Numbered from the stretch's first letter, positions 51,891 to 60,728 are shown. The stretch is DNA of 64,000 bases from CAZTJA01 sp964613745 (GCA_964613745.1 CAZTJA010000001.1:124001-188000), one strand, 5' to 3'. Made by a program: numbers and translations. The notes: generated by a model from the letters alone, not told the origin.

Positions 51891-53030
51891 TCAATCAAAC
51901 CAGATTGTCAAAGAATCTCGCATATTGGATATGTCATCGACCGAATAATTGATGCTGGTCAATATTTCCTTCGTGTGCTCTCCGAATCTGTACGCGGGTG
52001 TCCTCAACGAACCTGGGGTGTTCGATAAAAAAGGCAACACGCCGGGTTCCGCCATTCCATTTGTGTTCATATGTATAATGCCTCTTTCCCTAAAGCTGTT
52101 TGACTTTATTACATCTCCAAGAGTGTTTACCGGTGATACACATGCATCGGCATCATTTAGGAGTTCCATCCATTCCGATAAATCCTTCTGAAAAAAGATT
52201 CGCTCCAATTCGCTTTCTATGTGCGACATCTTTTTCTCATTGTACTGAATATCTACAAGATCCGGGCGATCCAATTTCTCACACATTGTTGCCCACAAAT
52301 GTGGTTCGAGAGCACCAACGGAAAGATATCTTCCGTCCTTGGTCATATACAGGCGGTAACAGGGAAGCCATTTGTTTGAATCGGACTTTCGCCTCCCAGG
52401 TAAAGGGTTTCCCGTTTGGAAGCACGTTATCGGGACAGTCAGTAGAGAAACGAGACTATCGGCCATTGATGTGTCAATAAATTGACCTCGGCCTGTAATA
52501 TGCCTAGCGTTTAAAGCCATGAGTATTCCAATCACGGCATAAACTCCCCCAGCCAAAGCAGCGGTTTGAAAGTCCGGCATAACGGGATTCTGTCGGCTAT
52601 CCTTAATTAGATCGAGCAAGCCGGCTTCTGAGATCAGATTTAAATCGTGACCCGATTTCATGGAGGTGAGTCCGCTTGCACCGAATGCAGTTATTGAACA
52701 ATAAATCAAGTCAGGTTTTCGAAGGCGTAAAGATTCGTAGTCTATACCCCATTTTTTCGTAGATCCCGGTTTGAAGCCCTCCACCAATACATCCACATTG
52801 CTCAAGAGTTCAAAAAAGATATGTCGTCCCTCAGGTTGATCGAGGTCGACCGATATATGTTTCTTATTTCTCTTGAGAGAAGGAATATTGCCGAGAACCG
52901 AGCCGTGACGATATTTTGGAGCTTCCATAACCAGTACATCCGCCCCGTGATCAGCTAAAATAGTTGTGCAAAAAGGTCCCGGAAGCAATCTGCTCAAATC
53001 GAGAACCTTCAAATTGTCCAATGCTCCCAT
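51891..53030 (-). CDS. CaiB/BaiF family (class III) CoA-transferase or acyl-CoA racemase
   Basis: A 379-aa protein. The N terminus (LDNLKVLDLSRLLPGPFC, TILADHGADVLVMEAP) and SGHDLNLISEAGLL near residue 125 resemble the alpha-methylacyl-CoA racemase branch, where that His is catalytic; FIDTSMADSLVS near 185 carries the Asp region of the class III transferases. Reaction could therefore be CoA transfer between acids or racemisation of 2-methylacyl-CoA; sequence alone does not decide. It is divergent from the OmpA-caspase cluster, and convergent with the zinc-ribbon gene. A link to aromatic or branched acyl-CoA metabolism with the BzdPQ-like genes is possible but distant. Confidence 0.85.
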   Translation of the reverse strand: MGALDNLKVLDLSRLLPGPFCTTILADHGADVLVMEAPKYRHGSVLGNIPSLKRNKKHISVDLDQPEGRHIFFELLSNVDVLVEGFKPGSTKKWGIDYESLRLRKPDLIYCSITAFGASGLTSMKSGHDLNLISEAGLLDLIKDSRQNPVMPDFQTAALAGGVYAVIGILMALNARHITGRGQFIDTSMADSLVSLLTVPITCFQTGNPLPGRRKSDSNKWLPCYRLYMTKDGRYLSVGALEPHLWATMCEKLDRPDLVDIQYNEKKMSHIESELERIFFQKDLSEWMELLNDADACVSPVNTLGDVIKSNSFRERGIIHMNTNGMAEPGVLPFLSNTPGSLRTPAYRFGEHTKEILTSINYSVDDISNMRDSLTIWFD

Positions 53031-53105
53031 CTCAATCTCCCGAGAAAAGATGTTGACTCAACGCCAAAACAAACTCCAGTAACAAGGAATACTATCAGAA
53101 ATGAC

Positions 53106-53134
53106 TTGAGACTCTGAGCTTACACAATTAAAAT
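53106..53134 (+). promoter_or_regulatory. Sigma70-like promoter before the OmpA-caspase cluster
   Basis: TTGAGA (53106-53111), 17-nt spacer, TAAAAT (53129-53134), about 67 nt before the GTG at 53201. Good spacing, moderate match. Confidence 0.45.
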
Positions 53135-53200
53135 TGAATATGCAGTCATGTTTCTCTCTGCGTTGTGAAACGATCCTTTGTAGATCTTTAAGGGGGAGAA

Positions 53201-54160
53201 GTGAACCGTTGTTACTGTTTCTTGGTTGTCTGGTTGCTTCTGCAATCAAGCGTCGCCGATTCCATTGTCGCTTCTAACCTTGTGGACGGCTGCACCCAAG
53301 CGAAATTGATCTATTCGGAAGCGTGTCGTTATACGAATGCAGAGCACCGAAAACGCGCTTTTGAAAAAGCGGTTGAATTATGTCCAAACTACGCCGAGGC
53401 CCACAATAATCTCGCTGACGCACTGGAAACACTTGCCTTAATTGAAAAACCTTTTACCCCTGAAAACGTTAAGTTAAAGAATCAACTTATTGACCGCTCC
53501 ATAACTGAATACCGTAAAGCACTGACCATTAGGCCTGATCTTTTGCCCGCGCACATCGGATTGGCCTCTAACTACTTCAGAACAGGTCAATACGAAGCCG
53601 CCTTAATACATCTAAAAAGAGCTTCCGAGATCAAGCCGTCAGATCCGAGTATCACGGAGTTGACAGGTGAAGTGCGTCAGGCCCTTAATGAGAGGAGATC
53701 CGGACCAATCCAGGCATCAGAAATTATTTCTCAGTGCAAGCAACTTTCCAATGCGAAATCACACGGGGTAAAACTCATGGGATTCGAGGGGACTACCGTG
53801 GCCAAGGGTAGACAGAAATTCGACAACATACTTTTTGACGAATGGTCTTCGGAAGTAAATCGACCCGAATCTCTGACGCAGCTCGATGAAATCGGCAAAG
53901 CTTTTTCAGCTAAGGAGCTTGGGAACTATAGCTTTATTGTCGAAGGTCATACTGATCATAGAGGTGACTACCAGAGAAACGTCACCTTGTCCGAAGACCG
54001 TGCTAATCAGGTTAAGAAATTCTTAACCGAAAAATACTCGATAGAAGGCACAAGAATTCAAACGATTGCTTACGGGCCGAACAGACCTTTGTCACCAGGA
54101 GATTCCCCGGAAAATCTGCAGAAAAACCGTAGAGTCGAAATAGTATTTGTGGGAAAGTAG
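53201..54160 (+). CDS. Exported TPR / OmpA-domain protein
   Basis: A 319-aa protein with a short N-terminal signal-like helix (FLVVWLLLQSSVADSIVAS). About residues 45-165 are TPR repeats (RAFEKAVELCPNYAEAHNNLADALE, ITEYRKALTIRPDLLPAHIGLASNYF, ALIHLKRASEIKPSDPSI). About 200-319 is an OmpA C-terminal domain that binds peptidoglycan: EGHTDHRG near 247 with the Asp, and NVTLSEDRANQVKKFL with the Arg fifteen residues later, then AYGPNRPLSPG and NRRVEIVF. GTG start with GGGGGAGA upstream. First gene of the caspase cluster; 148 nt follow before the next gene, without a clear terminator. Confidence 0.88.
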   Translation: MNRCYCFLVVWLLLQSSVADSIVASNLVDGCTQAKLIYSEACRYTNAEHRKRAFEKAVELCPNYAEAHNNLADALETLALIEKPFTPENVKLKNQLIDRSITEYRKALTIRPDLLPAHIGLASNYFRTGQYEAALIHLKRASEIKPSDPSITELTGEVRQALNERRSGPIQASEIISQCKQLSNAKSHGVKLMGFEGTTVAKGRQKFDNILFDEWSSEVNRPESLTQLDEIGKAFSAKELGNYSFIVEGHTDHRGDYQRNVTLSEDRANQVKKFLTEKYSIEGTRIQTIAYGPNRPLSPGDSPENLQKNRRVEIVFVGK

Positions 54161-54308
54161 TTCGTATGAACTAGAACATGTTTAATGTCACTCTTAAGAG
54201 TTTTTACCGAAGCGTAATCATAGATGTTACGGATGTGTATTTTAGAACCAGTTTGGATCACATTGGGAATGAAAATAATATGTTCCAGCCGGTCATCCGG
54301 AGGATTTA

Positions 54309-55736
54309 ATGGTAATCCGGTCATTTATCGCATTACTGTTTTTATTGGGCGGTTTCTTAGGCCATTCTGAAACCCGAGCGAACGATCCCAAAGTTTCTCT
54401 ATACGCCGTAATAGTAGGAATTAAGCAATTCAAAGATCCTAATATTCCCCCTCTTACGATCTCCGATAAAGATGCACGAGATTTTCACACCTTTTTGAAA
54501 GATGCCGAAAAACTGTTCAAGAAATCGAGCTTGATCTTGCTGCTAAATGAGCAGGCTACGAGAGCAAACGTTGCCAAGGCATTGCGGCAAAGCCTTAAGC
54601 CTGCCGGGAAAGACGACATAGTAATCATCTTTCTTTCGGGTCATGGAGCAGCTGATCCGGCATTGCCGAATGAATTTTACTTTATCACCCATGATACACA
54701 ATGGAATAATCTGTTCGGCACCGCTCTATTGATGAATGATACCAATCTGTTCAAGGGAGTTGACTCAGACCGAATTCTGATGTTGTCAGATGCATGCCAT
54801 TCCGGTGGTTTCAATGAAGGCATTCAACGCAGCATAGCGAAAGAGGCGGGCAGGTTCTTCTCGCTTTTTGATTCATTTCAGGGTCGAACGGCAATAAGTT
54901 CCAGCAGACCGGATGAAAAAAGTTTCGAAGACCCTAAATTCGGCAACAGTATTTTCACCCACTACCTCTTGCGGGGTCTGCGCGGAGAGGCAGCCAAACC
55001 TGAATCCAAGGGCAGTATCGCATCCAAAGATTTATATGGATTTGTGTACGACAATACACGCAAAGCTACCGAGGGAAAGCAGAATCCGCAATTCTATTCC
55101 GCTAAAGGAAAGAGTGACGATACTACGATTTTCATGGTCCGCACGTATTCTGAGCCTCTGAACGTCAACGTTCAGTTTTTCAGCGAGGACGATTCGGGAA
55201 AAACTCAACAATTGCAAGACCAAGCTTCCGTGAAGTCGGGAACAAAAATAGGTCTAGCATTTCAGCCTGATTCCGACTGCTTCGTGTATGTTTTTTGGTG
55301 GGATACAAACGGCTCAGTGGGGCGTTTGTTCCCTAATCCGAGTCTTACCGAAGGAACAGGGCAGGTCAAAGCACACAAGACATATTGGCTTCCTTCCGGT
55401 AAAGATGGTGAGAGATGGTATGTTCTTGATAACAACCCAGGCTATGAAAATATTTATTTCGTAGCAAGTCGTGATAAAAACCCAAAATTGGAAGCGCTTT
55501 ACGACCGCATAGAACGATTATCCCGAGAGCCTCAATCCCCGACCAAGACAAAAGTAGCTGCAGGTGAGCTTGAACGGGAAATTAATCTCATGGGAATCAG
55601 TAACTACACTATAGCCAAGACTTCGAATACAGGGCCTTCATCTTCGAACAGAGAGCAACTCTTCAATGAATTACAGAATCAAATCCAGGTATCAGGAGCC
55701 GATAAAGTAGTTCAACTTAGGTTAAAGCATGAATAA
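54309..55736 (+). CDS. Exported caspase-family protease (C14) with C-terminal DUF4384
   Basis: A 475-aa protein with a signal peptide (SFIALLFLLGGFLGHSETRA). Caspase-like domain at about residues 28-270: YAVIVGIKQFKD, the catalytic His in IIFLSGHGAADP near 118 and the catalytic Cys in LMLSDACHSGGF near 160. About 280-430 is a DUF4384-type beta domain (VNVQFFSEDDSGK, DCFVYVFWWDTNGSVGRLFPNP, YENIYFVASRDK). Order is protease then DUF4384. RBS GGAGG lies 6 nt before the ATG. Expected location is periplasm or outer membrane (inference from signal peptide and OmpA neighbours). Substrate unknown. The protease dyad is intact. Confidence 0.88.
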   Translation: MVIRSFIALLFLLGGFLGHSETRANDPKVSLYAVIVGIKQFKDPNIPPLTISDKDARDFHTFLKDAEKLFKKSSLILLLNEQATRANVAKALRQSLKPAGKDDIVIIFLSGHGAADPALPNEFYFITHDTQWNNLFGTALLMNDTNLFKGVDSDRILMLSDACHSGGFNEGIQRSIAKEAGRFFSLFDSFQGRTAISSSRPDEKSFEDPKFGNSIFTHYLLRGLRGEAAKPESKGSIASKDLYGFVYDNTRKATEGKQNPQFYSAKGKSDDTTIFMVRTYSEPLNVNVQFFSEDDSGKTQQLQDQASVKSGTKIGLAFQPDSDCFVYVFWWDTNGSVGRLFPNPSLTEGTGQVKAHKTYWLPSGKDGERWYVLDNNPGYENIYFVASRDKNPKLEALYDRIERLSREPQSPTKTKVAAGELEREINLMGISNYTIAKTSNTGPSSSNREQLFNELQNQIQVSGADKVVQLRLKHE

Positions 55737-55892
55737 TCCGAAGAGTTGGTCATATTTTCGTGCATTCCTCGATACGTACTATATAGACTCATTCACATGG
55801 CCCTTTTATGTGAATTCGTGCTTAGTCATTCAGAGAAGACACCTTTAAAAGCAAATTTGCATTCGCAATCACCCAGGGTGAAGGGGGGGAAG

Positions 55893-57449
55893 ATGAGTAA
55901 TCGTGTGAGAACATTGATAGTCATTTTTTGCATTGCTTTGCTGTTTCCGGTCTGCGTTGTCGAAATTTCACATTCAGTGAATTGGCAAGATATCGGCGTC
56001 TTGCCGGTGAACGGTGACGCAGCGAATTCCATTAAAATCAGTTTAACCGCCGACAAAACTCAGCTCAAGCCGGATGACTATGTGGTCTTTACTTTCGGGG
56101 CGGATCAACCCTGTTACCTAACGCTCATGTCGATGGGGTCCTCGGGCAAAATTATCAGGCTCTGGCCTAATGATTACTCAGGGACGGACAATTCCGTGGC
56201 CGGAGGAGCTACTCGCACATTCCCATCCAGTGGCGACGGTTTTAGATACAAGATTGCGGGTCCGGACGGAACCGAACGGATCATAGCCTATGCAACCTCG
56301 GAGCAGGGCAAAATATTGACCGAACAAGAATTTCAGAAACTGGGCAAATCCGCTTTTAAACAGTTTAAAGGTAAAGCGAAGGATCTTGCTGTAGAGTTTC
56401 AGAATAATTCATCGCACTTGCCGGCGAACATAAAATGGGGGACTGCGCAGGTAAATTTAGAAATCAAATCTCAAGCCGAGGCTTCGACGGGGATCAACAC
56501 AGGTCCTCCCTCATCCTTTCAGAGACCTGAATCAGAAACTTCTTCTCCCTCTTCCACTTCTAATCAGTTTTCCTCGGCCGCACCCACCGCGACATCGGGT
56601 CAACCGGATCAATCAGGCGAAAAGCTATTTATTTTGGCCATAGGAGCCTCAACGGGGTCTCTGAAGTATTGTGAGAAAGATGCCGTTTCTATCACAAGCG
56701 CGGTGAAACTGCGATTCGGAGTGCCGGATTCGAGAATCAAGACAATTTTATCCAAAGATGCAGATTACGAAGGAGTAATTCGAGGTCTGAAGTGGCTGAC
56801 GGACGTTACTGGGCCGGAAGACAATACTCTGATCTACTTCAGCGGCCACGGAACCTCGATTCCGGATCAGCCGCCGTTTGATGAATCGGACAAAATGGAT
56901 GAGTGCTTCGTGCTTTATCATAAGGTACCGCCTATCGATTACAGAACAGCCTTACGATCAAAGGCAATAATGATGGATGATGAATTTAACACCTTGGTGC
57001 AAAAAATCCCGGCTCGTAAAAGGATCGTGATAGCGGATGCCTGCCACAGCGGCACAATAAGCAAAGAAATACCTAAAGAGAATTCAGGGCTAGTGGCAAA
57101 GTACCTACCTCTGATAGATCCCGACACGGGAAAAACTATTCATAATATTACCGCCAAAGGAATTCCCACTGATTACGGTGGTAGAAACGAAGCGGTTTTA
57201 TCCGCTTGCCTCGACAATCAGTCTTCATATGAAGATCAGAATAATCAATCAGGATTGTTCACCTATTATCTGCTCCAGGGTATTAGGTCAGGGTCTCAGA
57301 ATTTGCAACAAGCATTTGAACGGGCAAAATCCGAAACTATCAAATCTACCTCGGAAAGCGCCCAGAAGACGCGAGGGGCCGTTAAGCAACAGACACCACA
57401 GTTGACCGATCTCTTCGGGATAACCAAGTCTATGGTCTTCAGTAAGTAG
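55893..57449 (+). CDS. Exported caspase-family protease (C14) with N-terminal DUF4384
   Basis: About 518 aa from ATG 55893, which has AGGGGGGGA just upstream; the longer frame from 55746 is not needed. Signal peptide (TLIVIFCIALLFPVCVV). DUF4384 domain at about 40-145 (ISLTADKTQLKPDDYVVFTF, CYLTLMSMGSSGKIIRLWPND, RIIAYATSEQGK). A Ser/Pro/Thr-rich linker at about 195-235 leads to the caspase domain: LFILAIGAS, the His in LIYFSGHGTSI, and the Cys in RIVIADACHSGTI. The domain order is the reverse of the preceding gene. It starts 156 nt after that gene and 18 nt before the next. Both catalytic residues are present. Confidence 0.88.
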   Translation: MSNRVRTLIVIFCIALLFPVCVVEISHSVNWQDIGVLPVNGDAANSIKISLTADKTQLKPDDYVVFTFGADQPCYLTLMSMGSSGKIIRLWPNDYSGTDNSVAGGATRTFPSSGDGFRYKIAGPDGTERIIAYATSEQGKILTEQEFQKLGKSAFKQFKGKAKDLAVEFQNNSSHLPANIKWGTAQVNLEIKSQAEASTGINTGPPSSFQRPESETSSPSSTSNQFSSAAPTATSGQPDQSGEKLFILAIGASTGSLKYCEKDAVSITSAVKLRFGVPDSRIKTILSKDADYEGVIRGLKWLTDVTGPEDNTLIYFSGHGTSIPDQPPFDESDKMDECFVLYHKVPPIDYRTALRSKAIMMDDEFNTLVQKIPARKRIVIADACHSGTISKEIPKENSGLVAKYLPLIDPDTGKTIHNITAKGIPTDYGGRNEAVLSACLDNQSSYEDQNNQSGLFTYYLLQGIRSGSQNLQQAFERAKSETIKSTSESAQKTRGAVKQQTPQLTDLFGITKSMVFSK

Positions 57450-57467
57450 TTCAGAAAGGGGCATGGA

Positions 57468-58031
57468 ATGAAAAAGTTAGTGTTGACGGCAATTCTAGTA
57501 TTCGTTTCGAGTTTTCTCTATGACTTTGCAGGGGCGCAGTCGGGCAGAGAAATCCTCGACGAGGCAAACAAAATCCAGAACGACAATCCAGCGGTAAAAC
57601 TGTCTTTAACTTCGGACAATCAATCTTACAAGCCCGGCGATGAAATTAAATTCAAACTCGACACGGACTCGGAGGGTCATCTCACAATATTGGATATTGG
57701 AACGAGTGGAGAAGTAACCATACTTTTTCCGAATCAATGGCATCCAACTTCCAAAGTGGATAAGGGGCAAATTAATTTACCTCCGGAGAACGCCAATTTC
57801 CGTTTCGTTGTGAAGGGTCCGGCAGGACCTGAAAAGGTCAAAGCAATACTGAGTCAGGAACCAATCATTGGCCAGTTCGCAGACAATCCCCAGAAGGGTT
57901 GGCAGATAACCGGGCCTTTTATGAAATTCCAAAATCCTCTCCAGAGTTTCAAGAACATTGCAGTGGAGACTCAGTCAATGCCAAAAGCGAACTGGGTGGT
58001 TACGGAATTTAACTTCACCATCAATGATTAA
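57468..58031 (+). CDS. Exported stand-alone DUF4384 protein
   Basis: A 187-aa protein with a signal peptide (MKKLVLTAILVFVSSFLYDF). The rest is one DUF4384-like beta domain: AVKLSLTSDNQSYKPGDEIKFKLDTD near residue 42, GHLTILDIGTSGEVTILFPN near 68, FRFVVKGPAGPEKVKAI near 110. It clearly matches the N-terminal domain of the preceding caspase. No protease domain is present. It may act as a partner or surface-exposed binding domain (inference). Starts 18 nt after the second caspase gene. Confidence 0.82.
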   Translation: MKKLVLTAILVFVSSFLYDFAGAQSGREILDEANKIQNDNPAVKLSLTSDNQSYKPGDEIKFKLDTDSEGHLTILDIGTSGEVTILFPNQWHPTSKVDKGQINLPPENANFRFVVKGPAGPEKVKAILSQEPIIGQFADNPQKGWQITGPFMKFQNPLQSFKNIAVETQSMPKANWVVTEFNFTIND

Positions 58032-58058
58032 TAATAATAAGGTTTGAAAGGGGGGACT

Positions 58059-58895
58059 ATGAAAAAGCTACTAACATTCATCATCGCCGGGCTGTTTGCA
58101 TGTTCCACAATAGTATTCGCCGAAACGTACGAAGAGTTTCAAAAAAATAAAGGCAAAGACGAAAGCGTTCAGCGCCTTATTCCTAAAGGTAAACCTAGGC
58201 TTAAAACGAAGGACATCATAGTTGAAGAGTTGCGGACTCAGGGAGAAACCGCATTCGACAGTGATCTAATAAACTTCGATTATGGTTCACCTCGATTGAG
58301 GGAAACCGCCAAGCCTCAGTTGCTCGAAATAGCAAAATCTATAACCACCTCCCAAGATTTGGCCAAAATCCCATTTTTCTATGTTGATGGTCACACATGT
58401 TCCATTGGATCCCAGGAAAACAATTGCAGGCTATCTTGGGGAAGGGCAGGCAGCGTCGTTGAATTTCTTACTACCGTAGGGGGAGTTCCGCGAGAGAAAA
58501 TTCGAGCCCGAGGCTTCGGACTCTCAATGCCCAAACACTCCAACGAAACTGAAGACGGGCGCTCCATGAATCGTCGAGTAGTATTGCGAACACCACATCA
58601 GGCATCGGAATCTGACAATAAGCTGGTTTGCCATCAAATTGCCGCACCTCAGCAATGGAGTTCCGATCCCGGCTATGAATATGGATTTGGGTCATCCCAG
58701 TCCTGGCTATCTGAGTGGACTGATCAAACCGATGAAGATGTTGCCGTTATGATAGAAAGAGGAAAAAAGGCTGGTCCGTCCGGTTTCAACAGAATTCCTA
58801 CATCTCAAGGATCACCCGGCGGTTCGGATCCTAAAAGTATCAAGCCGGTAAAGGAAGCTGCCCCGCCACCCAAAGGTTTTCAGAAATCAAATTAA
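58059..58895 (+). CDS. Exported OmpA-domain protein (Asp to Cys variant)
   Basis: About 278 aa from ATG 58059, with AAAGGGGGG upstream; the frame opens at TTG 58044. Signal peptide (LLTFIIAGLFACSTIVFA). The OmpA C-terminal domain spans about residues 65-190: AFDSDLINFDYGSPRLRE, YVDGHTCSIGSQENNCRLSW, GRAGSVVEFL, and SMNRRVVL. The position of the peptidoglycan-binding Asp in GHTD is Cys here, while the Arg in the RAGSV segment is kept. A C-terminal tail of about 85 residues is Pro/Ser/Gly-rich. Last gene of the caspase cluster, 27 nt after the DUF4384 gene. Outer-membrane or periplasmic, peptidoglycan-facing by family. Confidence 0.85.
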   Translation: MKKLLTFIIAGLFACSTIVFAETYEEFQKNKGKDESVQRLIPKGKPRLKTKDIIVEELRTQGETAFDSDLINFDYGSPRLRETAKPQLLEIAKSITTSQDLAKIPFFYVDGHTCSIGSQENNCRLSWGRAGSVVEFLTTVGGVPREKIRARGFGLSMPKHSNETEDGRSMNRRVVLRTPHQASESDNKLVCHQIAAPQQWSSDPGYEYGFGSSQSWLSEWTDQTDEDVAVMIERGKKAGPSGFNRIPTSQGSPGGSDPKSIKPVKEAAPPPKGFQKSN

Positions 58896-58910
58896 TTCGT
58901 TTACTTCATC

Positions 58911-58945
58911 AATGAACAACCCGAGATTAGCTCGGGTTGTTCATT
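58911..58945. terminator. Terminator-like perfect hairpin at the end of the caspase cluster
   Basis: A 15-bp perfect stem (58911-58925 with 58931-58945) around a 5-nt loop. It lies between convergent genes and its right arm lies inside the last codons of the minus-strand lipoprotein gene (stop at 58927). No T tract follows closely on either strand, so strength is uncertain. Confidence 0.55.
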
Positions 58946-59526
58946 GAAACGGATTTGGATTCGTGAATCTTCCTTGCTGTTTCGAAGTCTTTCTTTGCGA
59001 GATCATGCCGTTGCATTTTCTGATGTAACGCACCTCGCTCCTTGTAAGCGGATGCGTTTCCGGGATTCAATTTTATGGCTGCGTTAAAATGGGCCTCAGC
59101 ATCATCATATGAACCTTTGGACACAAGCTCTGTGGCTCTTGACAAATGGAATGATGACCTGTGCACCTGGTGATCGAAAACCACAATCTTCTCCTCGGAA
59201 AAATTACTCTCTCCGGTTTTTCCCCAGGAGGTCACGGCCACACAGTAGACTTCTCCGTTTTGAACTTTTTCGATCAAGGCTCCACAATCTTTTGTACTGG
59301 CCATATTTCGGAATTCACCTTTTTCAGAGCCCCAAAAAACAGTGTACCCTATTGCATCCGGGACCGGCTTCCAGTTGACCCTTATTCCTCCTTGAGTTGA
59401 ATCGACGCTCACTTGTTTCGGTGCTTCGATCTTTTTTGAGTTGGTGTTTCCGGAAGTACCGCAGGACATGAGAAAAAATGAAGAAAGGAGCAGAATACAT
59501 AAACTCGTATGTATATTCCTAGACAA
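58927..59526 (-). CDS. FN3 / TPR lipoprotein
   Basis: A 199-aa protein with a lipoprotein signal (LLLSSFFLMSC; the Cys near residue 22 is the lipidation site). About 35-120 is a fibronectin type III-like beta domain (GGIRVNWKPVPDAIGYTVFWGS, GEVYCVAVTSWGKTGES). About 125-190 holds TPR-like helices (FHLSRATELVSKGSYDDAEAHFNAAIKLNPGN, SAYKERGALHQKMQRHDLAKKDFETAR). Envelope lipoprotein, convergent with the caspase cluster. Function unknown. Confidence 0.8.
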   Translation of the reverse strand: MSRNIHTSLCILLLSSFFLMSCGTSGNTNSKKIEAPKQVSVDSTQGGIRVNWKPVPDAIGYTVFWGSEKGEFRNMASTKDCGALIEKVQNGEVYCVAVTSWGKTGESNFSEEKIVVFDHQVHRSSFHLSRATELVSKGSYDDAEAHFNAAIKLNPGNASAYKERGALHQKMQRHDLAKKDFETARKIHESKSVSMNNPS

Positions 59527-59692
59527 GGGTGATACCTACCTCCCCGTTGTGGTATTGCATAGTATAATTACATATTGATCCCGGAACAAGTATTACCATT
59601 AAAATAAGTGAATTGAGAAAAGAACTCTTCAAAAGACATTTGTTTATGATTCTATGCTTCCAGCCTTAAAAGAGAAAGAACCGAGACGGCGT

Positions 59693-59721
59693 TTGACTTG
59701 AAGGAGCCGCTGTGATATAAG
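59693..59721 (+). promoter_or_regulatory. Sigma70-like promoter before ppiC
   Basis: TTGACT (59693-59698), 17-nt spacer, TATAAG (59716-59721) with an extended -10 TGA just before it, about 57 nt before the preferred start at 59779. Confidence 0.6.
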
Positions 59722-59778
59722 CCTGCCCGAATTGGAGATAATCGCCGAAAACCAATGACGGATACAAAGGAGATTCCT

Positions 59779-60648
59779 GTGAAACACAATCCGTGTAAAG
59801 GAATATGGTCATTTGGATGCATGCTCATCGCATTCATCCTCACAGTTTTTACCGTCTTTCCGGTTATGGCTGCCGACAAACAGCCTTTGGTTAAAATTGG
59901 AAATGAAGTCATCACCGAGGCGGATTTAAAAGAATTAGCAGATGCTACCCCCCAGGGCATGAGGCAAATATACTTTTCGCCTGAAGGCAGGAAACAGATC
60001 TTAGATCATATTATTAATGTGTACGTGGTCGCCGGAGAAGCGGAAAAGCAGAATCTCGACAAGACACCCGCTTTTCAGAAACTCTTAACGTATAAGAAAA
60101 AGGAACTGTTGGCCGGCCTTTATTTGAATCAGCTCACTGATGGACCTAAGGCACCCACGGCTGAAGAAGCAAAAGCCTTTTTTGAAAAGAATAAGGGTCC
60201 TGATGTTGTTCCCGAGCAGGTGTTGTTACACCATATACTGGTGCCCAGTGAAGGTGACGCAAAAAACGTTTTGGAACAGCTCAAGAAGGGCGAGAAGTTT
60301 GCAGACATAGCATCGAAGGTATCTCAGTGTCCCAGCAAGGAAAAAGGCGGAAGTTTGGGATGGTTACCCAAGGGCAGTCTGGTCAAAGAAGTTGAAGACG
60401 TAGCTTTCGTCGTGGCTCCCGGGCAACTTAGCCAACCGGTGAAAAGCGGCTTCGGCTGGCACATACTCTTCGTCGAGGACAAAAAACCTGCACAGGAACG
60501 CACCTTCGATCAGGTAAAAGATAATGTATATCAGTATTTGAAGGCTCAAAAACAGCAGGAATTGACTCAACAAATGAGGGATAGCGCAAAAGTGGAATTT
60601 CCTGGTCAAGTTGCTCCTTCAACTCCAGCACCTGCGGCTCCGAAGTAA
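59779..60648 (+). CDS. Exported parvulin-type peptidyl-prolyl isomerase (PpiC/SurA-like)
   Basis: About 289 aa from GTG 59779, with AAAGGAG six nt upstream; ATG 59755 is less well placed. An N-terminal signal or anchor helix (GCMLIAFILTVFTVFPVMA) is followed by the SurA-type N-terminal helices (VITEADLKELADATP and following) and a parvulin domain at about residues 150-245 (LLHHILVPSEGDAKNVLEQLKKGEKFADIA, KGGSLGWLPKGSLVKEVEDVAF, SGFGWHILFVEDKK). Assists folding of outer-membrane and periplasmic proteins. Ends in a strong terminator. Confidence 0.88.
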   Translation: MKHNPCKGIWSFGCMLIAFILTVFTVFPVMAADKQPLVKIGNEVITEADLKELADATPQGMRQIYFSPEGRKQILDHIINVYVVAGEAEKQNLDKTPAFQKLLTYKKKELLAGLYLNQLTDGPKAPTAEEAKAFFEKNKGPDVVPEQVLLHHILVPSEGDAKNVLEQLKKGEKFADIASKVSQCPSKEKGGSLGWLPKGSLVKEVEDVAFVVAPGQLSQPVKSGFGWHILFVEDKKPAQERTFDQVKDNVYQYLKAQKQQELTQQMRDSAKVEFPGQVAPSTPAPAAPK

Positions 60649-60683
60649 TAATCGGATTTGCTGTTAATCAGCTTAAGGTAAAA

Positions 60684-60714
60684 AAAGAATCGGCTATAAA
60701 CCGATTCTTTTTTT
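60684..60714 (+). terminator. Rho-independent terminator after ppiC
   Basis: A 10-bp stem AAAGAATCGG (60684-60693) / CCGATTCTTT (60701-60710) with a 7-nt loop and seven T (60708-60714). It can also serve the minus-strand DUF6178-like gene, since the arm has an A tract on its left. Confidence 0.88.
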
Positions 60715-60728
60715 ATTCTCCCCAAAAT

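Noticed and set aside
54187..54206. ACTCTTAAGAGT followed by TTTTT as a terminator inside the caspase cluster
   Set aside because: Palindrome without room for a loop; too weak to split the cluster, although partial attenuation cannot be excluded.
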